The notes beneath the pieces were generated by a model. That model was not told the origin of the DNA, made no database searches, and was given only the letters and a program-made list of their open reading frames with translations. A DNA stretch of 64,000 bases, taken from the NCBI RefSeq assembly GCF_003862485.1, contig NZ_RRCM01000002.1, positions 156,264-220,263 of the forward strand, given 5' to 3'. Each line of letters starts with the position of its first letter. The stretch's first letter is position 1. Position numbers and translations under genes: made by a program. This document shows positions 44,606 through 53,894 of this stretch, in pieces. Source of the stretch: Lachnoanaerobaculum orale. GTDB taxonomy: Bacteria; Bacillota; Clostridia; Lachnospirales; Lachnospiraceae.

Positions 44606-45865
44606 TCATAGTCTGTAGCCTGTTGCGAGCAGTTTTTGTTTGTCTTTAAGTTCTCCGACTTTTTTATGGATTTTTTCTTCCATATCATACTCATACAGCT
44701 TGTTAAGTCCAATCTCACCATTTTCATACGGTAAAACCTCCAAAATCTCAAGCATCTTTCTTTCACCTTCTCTGAGTCTGCCCAGATGAATCATGATATC
44801 TATGGCACTTGCTATCTGTGATCTTATGGCGGCAAGCGGAAGTTCGGCGCCGCTTAATACCATGGTCTCAAGTCTTGAAAGCATATCTTTGGCACTGTTT
44901 CCATGTCCTGTACTCAGTGAACCGTCATGCCCCGTGTTCATAGCCTGAAGCATATCAAGGGCTTCTTTTCCTCTTACCTCACCTACTATTATCCTGTCGG
45001 GATTCATTCTGAGCGAAGCTCTTATAAGGTCTCCGATACCGATGCTTTTATCACCGTTTAATGTGGCGTTCTTAGTCTCAAGCCTCACAATATTTTTTAT
45101 ATGCATCAGCTGCAGTTCCGCAGAATCCTCTATAGTGATCACCCTTTCGCTCTTAGGTATATAGCTTGAGAGTGCATTCAAAAATGTAGTCTTACCCGAA
45201 TTGGTTCCGCCTGAAATAAAGATATTGTAGCCGGCACATACCAAGACTTCCAAAAACTTTGCACATTCCTCCGATAAAGTCCCGTATGAAATCATCCTCT
45301 CCATACTTATAACTTCGGGAAATTTTCTGATGGTGATTATAGGGCCGTCAAGTGATATCGGCGGCAATACTATATGCACTCTTGAACCGTCCTCCAATCT
45401 GGCATCCGCAATAGGTGATGAAACATTGACCACTCTGTTTACCTTACTTACAATCTGCTGTATCATATCTTCAAGTACTTCATTGTTTGCAAAGCACTTG
45501 TCCCATTTTTCCACTTTTCCACATTTTTCTACAAAGATATCATCTTTTCCGTTTACCATTATCTCAGTGATATCCTTTGCATCCAACAGCTCCTGTAAAA
45601 TATCCAGTCTTCGAAACGAGTCAAACAGTGCGTTTCTGATATTCATTTTTTCTTCAAGCGGGATATAAAAAGAATGTTCCTTATGTATTATCTCTTTATC
45701 TATTATCTCATACAGTTCGTTATCATCTATATTCCTAAGATCTGAAAGCTTATCTCTTATTTCTTTTTTTAATTGCTCGTAGATACTCTCATTTGACTCC
45801 ACATCTTCGGATTTTACCACCTGTATTCTAAGTTCTTCCTCCTCTATTACTTTCCTGTTTAACAA
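44606..45865 (-). CDS. tadA: TadA/CpaF secretion ATPase
   Basis: Cytoplasmic motor of the Tad pilus, 419 residues from a TTG at 45865 with GGAGGTG upstream (a GTG at 45877 is the alternative). The Walker A motif is GGTNSGKTTFLNAL near 219; Walker B and Asp/His boxes follow in IVGEVRGKEALDMLQAMNTG and GSLSTGHGNSAKD. The N-terminal domain MNIRNALFDSF...ITEIMVNG is typical of CpaF. The gene lies between the peptidase and the platform genes, as in other clostridial Tad operons. Confidence 0.95.
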   Translation of the reverse strand: MLNRKVIEEEELRIQVVKSEDVESNESIYEQLKKEIRDKLSDLRNIDDNELYEIIDKEIIHKEHSFYIPLEEKMNIRNALFDSFRRLDILQELLDAKDITEIMVNGKDDIFVEKCGKVEKWDKCFANNEVLEDMIQQIVSKVNRVVNVSSPIADARLEDGSRVHIVLPPISLDGPIITIRKFPEVISMERMISYGTLSEECAKFLEVLVCAGYNIFISGGTNSGKTTFLNALSSYIPKSERVITIEDSAELQLMHIKNIVRLETKNATLNGDKSIGIGDLIRASLRMNPDRIIVGEVRGKEALDMLQAMNTGHDGSLSTGHGNSAKDMLSRLETMVLSGAELPLAAIRSQIASAIDIMIHLGRLREGERKMLEILEVLPYENGEIGLNKLYEYDMEEKIHKKVGELKDKQKLLATGYRL

Positions 45866-46338
45866 AAGCACCTCCACAATATAAAGCCTGCCAAAAAATA
45901 AGGCGCCATAGGCATCATATGCTTATCTCTTAATCCGTATTCACCGTATTTTTCAAGCCGTCCGCAGGCAAGTACTCTTATACAGTAGTTAACGAGCATA
46001 TTAAACCTTTTAACAAGTTGTGCACTGAAAATAAGATAGACAAGTGCACCTGCTCCTGCAAATATAAGTGCAATCACGCTCATATTGATGCCCTCATATA
46101 CTCCCAAAAAACCTATAATCAAAGAGAATAACTTCACGTCTCCGGCACCGAAAAATCTGAGTCTGTACAGAGCGGAAAAAATAATAAGTGAAATACAAAA
46201 TCTTATCAAGAAATCTGAATGTAAAACAAAAATACCTGATACAAAATATATTAAAACCAAAATATTCGGTATACGTCTCCAAAATATATCTGTAATTGTT
46301 GCGGCTAAGAGCAGGCTTCCCACCATGTAATAAACCAT
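45859..46338 (-). CDS. tadV: A24 prepilin peptidase, TadV/CpaA type
   Basis: A 159-residue membrane aspartic peptidase that trims Flp-type pilins. Catalytic aspartates: ATITDIFWRRIPN near residue 14, and FGAGDVKLFSL near 63 (G-x-G-D). About five hydrophobic segments. I start at the ATG at 46338, which follows the tadZ stop by one base with GGAG inside the end of tadZ; the longer frame to 46383 is less likely. Confidence 0.87.
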   Translation of the reverse strand: MVYYMVGSLLLAATITDIFWRRIPNILVLIYFVSGIFVLHSDFLIRFCISLIIFSALYRLRFFGAGDVKLFSLIIGFLGVYEGINMSVIALIFAGAGALVYLIFSAQLVKRFNMLVNYCIRVLACGRLEKYGEYGLRDKHMMPMAPYFLAGFILWRCFC

Positions 46339-46339
46339 A

Positions 46340-47347
46340 TCACGCTCCGTCAACCAAACTTGAAATTTGTGAGAAAAACTCATGTCTTTTCAATCTGTTA
46401 AAATTGAATATATCATCTGAAATACTCTCCCCCGGCGACTTTATCTCACAAAGCTTATGGATGACTTCTGCATACCCGTTTCTGCCCAAAAGAGCTTTAA
46501 AATCAGCCACCTTTTTTCTCTCCACTCCGTCTTTCTCTCCGATGACGGGGCAAAAAATCTGCTCACACATATCAAGCATCTGCATTGACCTGCGTCCTAT
46601 ACTTCCGAAATCCAGTACAATCGTCTCAAAAAGATTTGCCGAAAGTATATCATTCATAAATTTTGTCAACTCATTGTCGGAAAGATAAAAAAGATCCTCA
46701 TTGTATCTGGCAGGTAAAATGATATTAAGATCCTCCACACGACTTATACATTCTCCAAGTTTTGCAAAGTCCAGATCTCCCGTCTTGTATTCATAGAATA
46801 TATCAGACAAGTCTTTGCTGTTTTCCTTTCTGAGTACCGAAAACACGGAGTCGTACTCATCAAATGAAATAAGTAGGGAGCTTGTATTTGCAGAACAAAA
46901 ATAAGAATGAATTGCCACAGAAAGGCTTGATCTTCCGCACCGATTTATCGGTGAGTAAACGCCGTAGACTTTTGTATTGTTGTGAACTGTAGTAAGCCCG
47001 AATGAATCATTCCTTGAAAAAAAGCCCAGTAACTCATCAACTATAGTATGTACACCACAGAATTTAAAAATTGAACAGAACAGCTTTGTCAAATTACTGT
47101 ATTTTGATTCCACCATCGCGTCATCCGACAAAAGGATAACCGGAAGTCCGGTGTCTATGCACTCGTCTACATTGTCAATATCCGTGATAAATGCCACTAC
47201 ATCCATCAAAGAAGTCTCGCTTTTATACATGTGGAATGATGAGTAGGCGACCGCCTTGAACGGAATCCTGTCCTCCTTGGACAAAAAATCAGATAACTTT
47301 AAGGCAAAGCGTATATCCGTATCAATCACCGCTATAATATGCCTCAT
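46340..47347 (-). CDS. tadZ: TadZ/CpaE-like pilus localisation protein
   Basis: A 335-residue protein, first gene of the Tad operon. Residues about 1-110 look like a degenerate receiver domain (AVIDTDIRFALKLSDFL). The rest follows the MinD/ParA fold, but the phosphate loop reads SPINRCGRSSLSVAI, lacking the lysines of K-G-G-x-G-K-T/S, and VLDFGSIG near 240 corresponds to the switch II region. It probably places the pilus machine at a cell pole and may not hydrolyse ATP. AGGAG precedes the ATG. Confidence 0.78.
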   Translation of the reverse strand: MRHIIAVIDTDIRFALKLSDFLSKEDRIPFKAVAYSSFHMYKSETSLMDVVAFITDIDNVDECIDTGLPVILLSDDAMVESKYSNLTKLFCSIFKFCGVHTIVDELLGFFSRNDSFGLTTVHNNTKVYGVYSPINRCGRSSLSVAIHSYFCSANTSSLLISFDEYDSVFSVLRKENSKDLSDIFYEYKTGDLDFAKLGECISRVEDLNIILPARYNEDLFYLSDNELTKFMNDILSANLFETIVLDFGSIGRRSMQMLDMCEQIFCPVIGEKDGVERKKVADFKALLGRNGYAEVIHKLCEIKSPGESISDDIFNFNRLKRHEFFSQISSLVDGA

Positions 47348-47422
47348 AAAACTCCTATAGAATTATTTAAAGAAAGGTCCCCAAAAACACAAACTTATGT
47401 GTGTTCTAATCTCTAGGATTTC

Positions 47423-47451
47423 ATCATAATAAAAAAGAGCATAAAAGTCAA
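47423..47451 (-). promoter_or_regulatory. Promoter of the Tad pilus operon, overlapped by a terminator
   Basis: TTGACT (47446-47451), 17-base spacer, TATGAT (47423-47428). The -35 box lies in the loop of the terminator of the preceding operon. The leader after it holds a further small hairpin, AACACA with TGTGTT followed by TTT, at about 47384-47406, which could attenuate. Confidence 0.65.
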
Positions 47452-47459
47452 TGCTCTTT
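47428..47459 (-). terminator. Terminator of the sugar-sensor operon
   Basis: AAAGAGCAT pairs with ATGCTCTTT across eight bases, followed by TTTATT on the minus strand. A second inverted repeat, ACAAAACTTAC with GTAAGTTTGT, lies just upstream at about 47486-47508. Confidence 0.8.
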
Positions 47460-47516
47460 CTTATATTTATTATATGCTTTTTGTACAAACTTACTTGTAA
47501 GTTTTGTAGAAAAAAA

Positions 47517-48533
47517 TTATTTTGTTCTCGGAATCTGCTCCACATCGTAGTTTCTGCTGTTTAATTTAGCTTTAATCTCATTAGGCAGTGTGGATTTTCC
47601 TATACTTGACATCGCAAGTTCCACTACGGCCTTTGCATATTCCTTTTTGTCACTTTCAATAGTTCCCAGTAACTTACCTTCCGCAATGGCGTCCAAAGCT
47701 TCCTTGGTGCCGTCTATTCCTACAGCCTTTATTCCGGTTATATTGCCCGCTCTGTCTATAGCATCTATGGCGCCGAGAGCCATATCGTCATTGTTTGAAA
47801 TAACAAGGTCGATATTTTTGTACTCCTTCAGCCACTCCTCCATAAGTGCGGAACCTTGGGCTCTCTCCCAGTTTCCTATAGCTCCGTTTAACTTATTTAT
47901 CGGAATACTGTTCTCCTGTAAGGTCTTTATTACCCACTCGGTTCTGACCAGTGAATCCTGGTGACTCGGCTCTCCTTCAAGAAGCACATAGTTTATCACA
48001 CCGTCTCCGTCAATATCTATGCTGTGCGGATTTTTATTGTAGGCATCTATTATTATCTTCGCCTGCTCAATACCTGCCGACTTCGGGCCTGCTCCCACAT
48101 AGTAGATATTATCGGCTCTGTTCAAATCGTCGTCTACAGGCTTTCTGTTAAAGAATACTATCGGAATGCCTGCACCTACAGCTGTCTCAATCATATTTGA
48201 AGCCGCAAACCTGTCCACCACATTTATTAATAGCACATCATAATTGAGTGAAACAAATCTCTCCACCTGATGATTCTGTGTATTTTGATTGTCCTTGGCA
48301 TCCACCACTTCAAGATTTATCTTAACTTCATGTTCCTTTTCATATTCCTTTACATACTCTTCAATCTCCTGTCTGACATTTGAAATAAATGTATCGTCAA
48401 ACCTGTAAAGACAAAGCCCCAACTTTATAACATTTTTCTTGGGCGTCTTGGTGCAACCGGTCATAAAAGCAGCGCTTATCACAACGCTTACAACCAAAAC
48501 CAATGCAATAATAATATTATATTTCCTCTTCAT
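47517..48533 (-). CDS. Galactose/glucose-binding lipoprotein, MglB type
   Basis: A 338-residue exported lipoprotein: signal peptide and lipobox AAFMTGC (C27). The body is a family 1 periplasmic-binding fold like MglB, with ISNVRQEIEEYVKEY and the strong match VISNNDDMALGAIDAIDRAG; the calcium loop is visible as DIDGDGVINY near 168-177. It should bind galactose or glucose outside the cell. No permease or ATPase gene follows: the operon ends in a terminator. It may therefore serve the sensor kinase upstream, which is inference. Confidence 0.9.
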   Translation of the reverse strand: MKRKYNIIIALVLVVSVVISAAFMTGCTKTPKKNVIKLGLCLYRFDDTFISNVRQEIEEYVKEYEKEHEVKINLEVVDAKDNQNTQNHQVERFVSLNYDVLLINVVDRFAASNMIETAVGAGIPIVFFNRKPVDDDLNRADNIYYVGAGPKSAGIEQAKIIIDAYNKNPHSIDIDGDGVINYVLLEGEPSHQDSLVRTEWVIKTLQENSIPINKLNGAIGNWERAQGSALMEEWLKEYKNIDLVISNNDDMALGAIDAIDRAGNITGIKAVGIDGTKEALDAIAEGKLLGTIESDKKEYAKAVVELAMSSIGKSTLPNEIKAKLNSRNYDVEQIPRTK

Positions 48534-48548
48534 TTTACTCCCATATTC

Positions 48549-49514
48549 TTACTCTACAGGAAAAAGCTGTTTTACTATATCTTCATCCTTCAAACTTTCC
48601 TTATCAAGCAATATATTTTTCATATCGACATTTGACGTATAGCCTGTCTTTTTAAGGTCCGCCATCAGCATCTCTACAGCCAAATATCCTTCATCATATT
48701 CATTCAATGTGGAAAGCGCATCAATATTTCCGTCATCCAGCTTATTTACAAACAATGTGGTTGCTCCGATACAATAAAACCCTTTTATATGCTCATTGTA
48801 TACACTGCTTCCGCCAATTATTTTACATAGATTGTCACTGCTGTGTTTATCAAGTGAGAATATATATGCACTCTTTTTACTATGTACCAAATCTTCAATA
48901 GCAGTACGAAACTCTCTCTCATCTCCCTCTATAAATACGGTATGCGCATCCTTTGATTTTAAAAACTCTATTTCAGGTTCCACCCCCGCAGGCTTGGTAC
49001 TGTTATAAAACACATATATCGGGGAAGTACCGTCATAGCTTTTTTCAAATTTATTGTAAAGTCCTGTAATCATATCCACATAGTCAATATTTATTGTTCT
49101 TTTGGATGTGACTATATTGCCGCTTGAGCCGCCAATTTTCTTTGTATCAAATACATCCGCATCCTTTGACTTTATTACCACCATAGGTACCTTAGTCATG
49201 GCAAGTCTCAAATCATCTTTTGCAAGCACTATTATCCCGTTTGTACCGTTATCTTCTTCAGACTCTATCAGCTCTTTTTGACTTGCACTGCCGAGTGTAA
49301 GAAGGTTTATATCAATGTTATATCTCTTTGCGGCATCATCCACACCCTTTTTCAGATTGGAGTACTCGCCCTCATTCTCACTGTCAAGAATAAGTGAAAC
49401 CTGATACACCTTAGGCGAACTCTCCTTAAGTATAAGGTCGGTCTGTGACAGTATAAAGAGTAAAACTATTGAGAGAAACCATGCTGTCCAAATATATATC
49501 TTATTTATCTTCAT
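48549..49514 (-). CDS. Membrane-anchored sugar-binding-type sensor protein
   Basis: A 321-residue protein with one N-terminal membrane helix (IYIWTAWFLSIVLLFILS) and no lipobox, followed by a LacI/RbsB-type periplasmic-binding fold (VSLILDSENEGEYSNLKKGVDDAAKRY, GIIVLAKDD, DIDALSTLNEYDEGYLAVEML). Such proteins are encoded beside YesM-type kinases and are thought to sense ligand and pass the signal. It overlaps the kinase gene by 14 bases. The ligand is unknown. Confidence 0.85.
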   Translation of the reverse strand: MKINKIYIWTAWFLSIVLLFILSQTDLILKESSPKVYQVSLILDSENEGEYSNLKKGVDDAAKRYNIDINLLTLGSASQKELIESEEDNGTNGIIVLAKDDLRLAMTKVPMVVIKSKDADVFDTKKIGGSSGNIVTSKRTINIDYVDMITGLYNKFEKSYDGTSPIYVFYNSTKPAGVEPEIEFLKSKDAHTVFIEGDEREFRTAIEDLVHSKKSAYIFSLDKHSSDNLCKIIGGSSVYNEHIKGFYCIGATTLFVNKLDDGNIDALSTLNEYDEGYLAVEMLMADLKKTGYTSNVDMKNILLDKESLKDEDIVKQLFPVE

Positions 49515-51288
49515 TTTTCTCTCCGTAAACTATAGCAGGCAGGTGAATAGTAATCTTGGTTCCTTCATCAGGCTCGGACTCTACAAAGAGTCCGTATTCG
49601 GCACCGAAGTACAACTTTATTCTCTCATTCACATTCTTGACTCCTATACCTGAACCTCTCTTACTTGGTACAATATCCTTACTTAAAAGTGTAGCCACCA
49701 CATCCTCACTCATGCCAAGACCGTTATCGGTTATTGTAAAATAAAGCTCATCGTTTTCTTTGAACACTCTTACATCTATTTCACCGTCACCGTCCATAAA
49801 CTCCATACCGTGGTATATTGCATTCTCTACAAGAGGCTGTAACATAAGCTTAAGTGACGAATACTCCGACACATCCTCGTCCACTTTGATACTGTATTCA
49901 AATCTGTTTTTAAAACGCATACTCTGTATCATAAGATAGTTTCTGACATGCTCCACTTCATCTCTTACAGTGATGATATTTTTGCCCTTACTAAGTGATA
50001 TTCTGAAGAACTTTGCAAGTGCGGTCACAATGCTTACCGCCTTATCGGGCTTTTCATTCTCAATCATCCACACTATTATATCCAAAGTGTTATAAAGGAA
50101 ATGCGGGTTTATCTGAGACTGTAAAGTATCAAACTCGCTTTTTCTTTTGGCATTGTGTTCCGCCACCAAATCGGACATCAATACCTTTATTCTGCTTAAC
50201 ATATTCCTTATGGAATTGCCCAGATGCTGCACCTCATATGAGCCGCTCGGCAATATCTCCACATTAAGATTGCCGCTTTCTATCTCCCTTACACTGTTAT
50301 CAAGACGGCTTATAGGATTTGATATTCTGTTTGAAATATAGGCATTTACCATTGCCAGTAGGAATAGAAATAAATCCGCCACAAACAGTACAAACAGTCT
50401 AAACTTCATACTGTCCACATTGATTGCGGCGCTTCCCGTTACTCCGACAAGTTTCCAACCTGTATATCCTATAGTCCTTACATTGACTGTGAGTTTCTTT
50501 CCGCCTATATTCTCAATACTGATACCGTCTTTTAAACCTGCCGCATACTTGTTGTTTTCCGTAAAGCGCCCTGCATATATCTCATTTTGTCTCGGATGCC
50601 AGATAATATCTCCCTTATCGTTTATCAGATAGATATAACCTCCGTTTCCCAGATTTACATTGGAGAACAGCTCCTCAAAGAACATATAGTTTAAGTTTAT
50701 AAGCAGCACCGCCTGTGTCGCCTTACCCTCACTTGTCACCTCTACGGCTCTTGACATCGACATCACCCATGAGTAGCTGTTTTCATTTTGGTCAAACAGA
50801 TTTCTGATATGCGGCATTGAAAAATAAATATATTCGCTCTCCGCCATACTCTTTTTGAAAAAATCTCTTTCAGACACATTGATACCGTCTTTAAGTCTAA
50901 GCGCCGGCATAGACTCTATAAGAGTGCCGTCTCCGGCTATCAAAGCGATGTCGTCAATCATATTGTCATTGTTGACATATAGCAAATTCATTCCGTTTTT
51001 TATATCGTCATCTGATATATCCGTGTTCTTGATTACATTGTAGTAGATGGAATCCGAAATCTTCATAACATTTCTCAGATATGAATCTATGGACTCACCT
51101 ACCTGACCTATGATACCTGCATTCTCCTCGATAATTGTCTTATTAAGGCTGTCCGTGAACCTTTGAAACATTATAAGGCTTATAAGTGCTATGGCGATAA
51201 TGGCCGTCACCGTAAAGTATATAAAGATAGAGCTTCTGATACTGAGGTTTTTATTACTGAACTTTTTTATAATTAGTCTCCTGTTCAT
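49501..51288 (-). CDS. YesM/LytS-type sensor histidine kinase
   Basis: A 595-residue membrane kinase: first membrane helix about 18-40, dCache-like external domain to about 295, second helix near 300-320 (LFVLFVADLFLFLLAMVNAYI), HAMP, then the His_kinase domain with the conserved FDTLQSQINPHFLYNTLDII and an HATPase domain (NGLGMS, GSGIGVKNV). I start at 51288 with AAGG upstream, two bases after the regulator stop; longer starts lie inside that gene. It phosphorylates the YesN-type regulator encoded just before. Confidence 0.93.
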   Translation of the reverse strand: MNRRLIIKKFSNKNLSIRSSIFIYFTVTAIIAIALISLIMFQRFTDSLNKTIIEENAGIIGQVGESIDSYLRNVMKISDSIYYNVIKNTDISDDDIKNGMNLLYVNNDNMIDDIALIAGDGTLIESMPALRLKDGINVSERDFFKKSMAESEYIYFSMPHIRNLFDQNENSYSWVMSMSRAVEVTSEGKATQAVLLINLNYMFFEELFSNVNLGNGGYIYLINDKGDIIWHPRQNEIYAGRFTENNKYAAGLKDGISIENIGGKKLTVNVRTIGYTGWKLVGVTGSAAINVDSMKFRLFVLFVADLFLFLLAMVNAYISNRISNPISRLDNSVREIESGNLNVEILPSGSYEVQHLGNSIRNMLSRIKVLMSDLVAEHNAKRKSEFDTLQSQINPHFLYNTLDIIVWMIENEKPDKAVSIVTALAKFFRISLSKGKNIITVRDEVEHVRNYLMIQSMRFKNRFEYSIKVDEDVSEYSSLKLMLQPLVENAIYHGMEFMDGDGEIDVRVFKENDELYFTITDNGLGMSEDVVATLLSKDIVPSKRGSGIGVKNVNERIKLYFGAEYGLFVESEPDEGTKITIHLPAIVYGEKNEDK

Positions 51289-51289
51289 A

Positions 51290-52894
51290 TCAGCCTTGCT
51301 GCCTGTACTTTGACGGTGATACGCCGTACTTTTTCTTGAATACATAGCTGAAATAGTTCTGGTCGGCATAACCTACTTTTTCAGCTATAATATAGGTCTT
51401 TTCATCTGTAGTTTTTAAAAGTTCCACAGCCTTTTGCAGTCTCAAATTGGTAAGAAAGTTCACATAGGATATGCCCATTTCTTTTTTAAAGTTTGTAGAA
51501 AATCTTGCAACAGATACATGAAGATACTTGCAAAGCTTTTCCAATGAAAGCTCTATATCCGCATAGTTTTCTTCAATATAATTTTTTGCCTCGTCAAGTA
51601 CTTTCTTTGAGGTTGTGACTCTGTCCTCTCTTATCCTGTGCGCTATATTTATACTGGCCTCAAGCAGCCACTCTCTGAAGCCTCCGGTATCCTTTATCTT
51701 ATCAAGGAGGTCTATATAGTCTGTAGCCGTCTTTGTAAGTACTGAAAGTTCCAGTCCGTAGTCTTGCACCATACTGATAATAACATTTATTACATTTATC
51801 ATATATGACTGGTACTGACTTGAATGTGCCTTGGACTCCTTAAGCTTTGAGAAAATTTTTTCCACATAATCTACTATGCTTTCATCACTTCCGAACTTAA
51901 GTATATTTATATATTCCTTGGCCTCTATGTCCTCAAACCTGAGTCGTAACGCCTCCACAGGTTGCATATCCTTTATATATATGACTTCTCCCGTGCCTAC
52001 AATACCTCTGTACCCAAGTGCTTCCTTTGCAAGAGTATATGACTGATGCAACTTTGTAATATCATCCACACTGATTCCGAGCCCTATAGTCAGATTCACT
52101 CCTATTACTCTTATAACATCCTTTATCGCCTCAGAGAGTACGGACATTATATAGTTTTTTGACATCTTATCGGGCAGTCCCACTATTACCGCTATACTTG
52201 ACTCGGAGTACATGGAAAATACTTCCGCCTGTAACTTGTTTTCAAGGTTTTCTATCAAGTTGACCTTTACGGATATCGGAATCAGCTCCTTATTAACTAT
52301 TGCACTGTCCGTATCATCTATATGAACGGTAGCCACAATATATTTGTCCACATCTTTCAGATTTATATCATACTCGACAAGTGCATAATCAATCTCGCTC
52401 TTTCCGATATTTCCATGTATCAGTCCGTTCAAAAACTGCTCTCTGAGTATAGGAATACTTGCAAGATAGCTGCTCTTAAGCTTTTCAATATCTCTTTTTT
52501 TGTCCAGCTCGTCATCCAGAGTCTTATGTACTTTCCTAAGTATCTCCGTCAGTTCTACTGCGGATACCGGCTTTAATACATATTCTATTACGCCCATCTT
52601 TATAGCTTCTTTGGCATAGTCAAAGTCGTCAAAGCCTGAGAATATAATGGACTTTATAAGCGGATATCTTATATTTATTTCTTTTATCAGCTCAAGTCCG
52701 TCCATATAGGGCATTCTTATATCTGTAAATACAAGGTCGGGGTTCAGATTTTCTATCTTTTCAAGTGCCTCCACTCCGTTTTCGGCATCTCCGACCACCA
52801 AAAATCCTTCTTCTTCCCAGTTTATCTTCTTTATGATACTCTTTCTGACTTCTTCCTCGTCGTCCACAAGCAGTATTTTATAATGCTCCTTCAT
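51290..52894 (-). CDS. YesN-type response regulator with AraC DNA-binding domain
   Basis: A 534-residue regulator: receiver domain with acidic pair D11-D12, phosphorylated D58 (LVFTDIRMPYMDG) and K near 108 (YVLKPVSA), a long middle region, and an AraC-type double HTH at about 430-534 (SLEKLCKYLHVSVARFS, VGYADQNYFSYVFKKKYGVSPSKYRQ). It likely activates sugar-uptake or catabolic genes when the paired kinase detects sugar. It lies one base after dtd. Confidence 0.94.
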   Translation of the reverse strand: MKEHYKILLVDDEEEVRKSIIKKINWEEEGFLVVGDAENGVEALEKIENLNPDLVFTDIRMPYMDGLELIKEINIRYPLIKSIIFSGFDDFDYAKEAIKMGVIEYVLKPVSAVELTEILRKVHKTLDDELDKKRDIEKLKSSYLASIPILREQFLNGLIHGNIGKSEIDYALVEYDINLKDVDKYIVATVHIDDTDSAIVNKELIPISVKVNLIENLENKLQAEVFSMYSESSIAVIVGLPDKMSKNYIMSVLSEAIKDVIRVIGVNLTIGLGISVDDITKLHQSYTLAKEALGYRGIVGTGEVIYIKDMQPVEALRLRFEDIEAKEYINILKFGSDESIVDYVEKIFSKLKESKAHSSQYQSYMINVINVIISMVQDYGLELSVLTKTATDYIDLLDKIKDTGGFREWLLEASINIAHRIREDRVTTSKKVLDEAKNYIEENYADIELSLEKLCKYLHVSVARFSTNFKKEMGISYVNFLTNLRLQKAVELLKTTDEKTYIIAEKVGYADQNYFSYVFKKKYGVSPSKYRQQG

Positions 52895-52895
52895 A

Positions 52896-53333
52896 TCAGA
52901 GTTCCAATACTATGGTAAAAGGTCCGTCGTTCTCAAGTGATACCTTCATATCCGCACCGAAGACTCCGCATTCGGTATGTATATCTGAACTTTTTCCGAG
53001 ATCAACCATATATTCATAAAGTCTCTTTGCTTCATCAGGCGATCCTGCACCTATAAAGCTCGGTCTGTTGCCCTCTTTGCAGTTTGCAAGCAGCGTAAAC
53101 TGTGATACCAAAAGCAATTCTCCGCCTACATCTCTTAACGATAAATTGGTTTTGCCGTTTTCATCTTCAAATATTCTAAGCTTTACCAATTTGTTAAAGT
53201 ATTTTTCCACAACCTTTTCATCGTCGTCTGCGGCTACTCCGACAAGTACCAAAAGCCCTTTATTTATCTTTCCTACTTCTTTTTTGTCTATCTTTACATC
53301 CGCATAGTTTACTCTTTGTATTACTAATTTCAT
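52896..53333 (-). CDS. dtd: D-aminoacyl-tRNA deacylase
   Basis: A 145-residue proofreading enzyme that frees tRNA from D-amino acids and mischarged glycine. Signature motifs are intact: [20 protein letters not shown] near 75-94 and [11 protein letters not shown] at the C-terminus (G-P cis-peptide motif). Cytoplasmic homodimer. It lies between greA and the response regulator, with gaps of seven and one bases, so it is cotranscribed with both. Confidence 0.96.
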   Translation of the reverse strand: MKLVIQRVNYADVKIDKKEVGKINKGLLVLVGVAADDDEKVVEKYFNKLVKLRIFEDENGKTNLSLRDVGGELLLVSQFTLLANCKEGNRPSFIGAGSPDEAKRLYEYMVDLGKSSDIHTECGVFGADMKVSLENDGPFTIVLEL

Positions 53334-53340
53334 ATTCCTC

Positions 53341-53835
53341 CTAAAATGACCTTATATCATCGTCTTCTTTGTTTATTTCAATGGACATTATCTTTACAAA
53401 ATATCCTCCGTCACCTACAGGTACTTTTACCCTGTCTCCTTTCTTCTTGCCTACTATGGCCTTACCTATAGGAGACTCTATACTGAGTCTGCCCTCAAGT
53501 GAATCACCTCTGATAGATGTGACTATTTTGAATTTTTCACTTTCATCGTCGTCTTCAAAGTAAAGTTCCACTTTCTTACCTATTCCGACCTCGTCATCAT
53601 TTGTCTTATCTTCATATACATGACAAAACCTTAGCATTCTCTCCAAATAGTTGATTCTGCTTTCATTTTTGTTCTTTTCTCTCTTGGCTGCGTAGTACTC
53701 AAAGTTCTCAGATAAGTCGCCCTGTGCTCTGGCTTCCTTCACAGCCTCTATAAGCTGCGGTCTTAGCACAAGCTTTCTCTCTTCAATCTCAGCTTCTATC
53801 TTTTTTATATCCTCTTTTGTAAGCGCCTCTGCCAT
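53341..53835 (-). CDS. greA: Transcription elongation factor GreA
   Basis: A 164-residue secondary-channel factor that rescues backtracked RNA polymerase by inducing transcript cleavage. The N-terminal coiled coil carries the acidic tip ([17 protein letters not shown] near 39-55), and the C-terminal globular domain is present ([27 protein letters not shown]). GGATGG precedes the ATG. Only about 30 bases separate it from the terminator of the candidate 6S RNA gene, so transcription may depend on read-through or a compact promoter not visible to me. Confidence 0.95.
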   Translation of the reverse strand: MAEALTKEDIKKIEAEIEERKLVLRPQLIEAVKEARAQGDLSENFEYYAAKREKNKNESRINYLERMLRFCHVYEDKTNDDEVGIGKKVELYFEDDDESEKFKIVTSIRGDSLEGRLSIESPIGKAIVGKKKGDRVKVPVGDGGYFVKIMSIEINKEDDDIRSF

Positions 53836-53865
53836 AAACCCATCCGTAATATTTTTCTATAAAAC

Positions 53866-53894
53866 AAAAGAGTAGTAAAAAACTACTCTTTTTT
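53866..53894 (-). terminator. Terminator of the candidate 6S RNA gene
   Basis: AAAAGAGTAGT pairs with ACTACTCTTTT around AAAAA; on the minus strand the stem is followed by GTTTTATAG. It is close to the greA start. Confidence 0.75.

Noticed and set aside
47363-47545. Minus-strand 60-codon frame between the MglB-type gene and tadZ
   Set aside because: It overlaps the end of the lipoprotein gene, runs through a terminator and promoter, and has no ribosome site.
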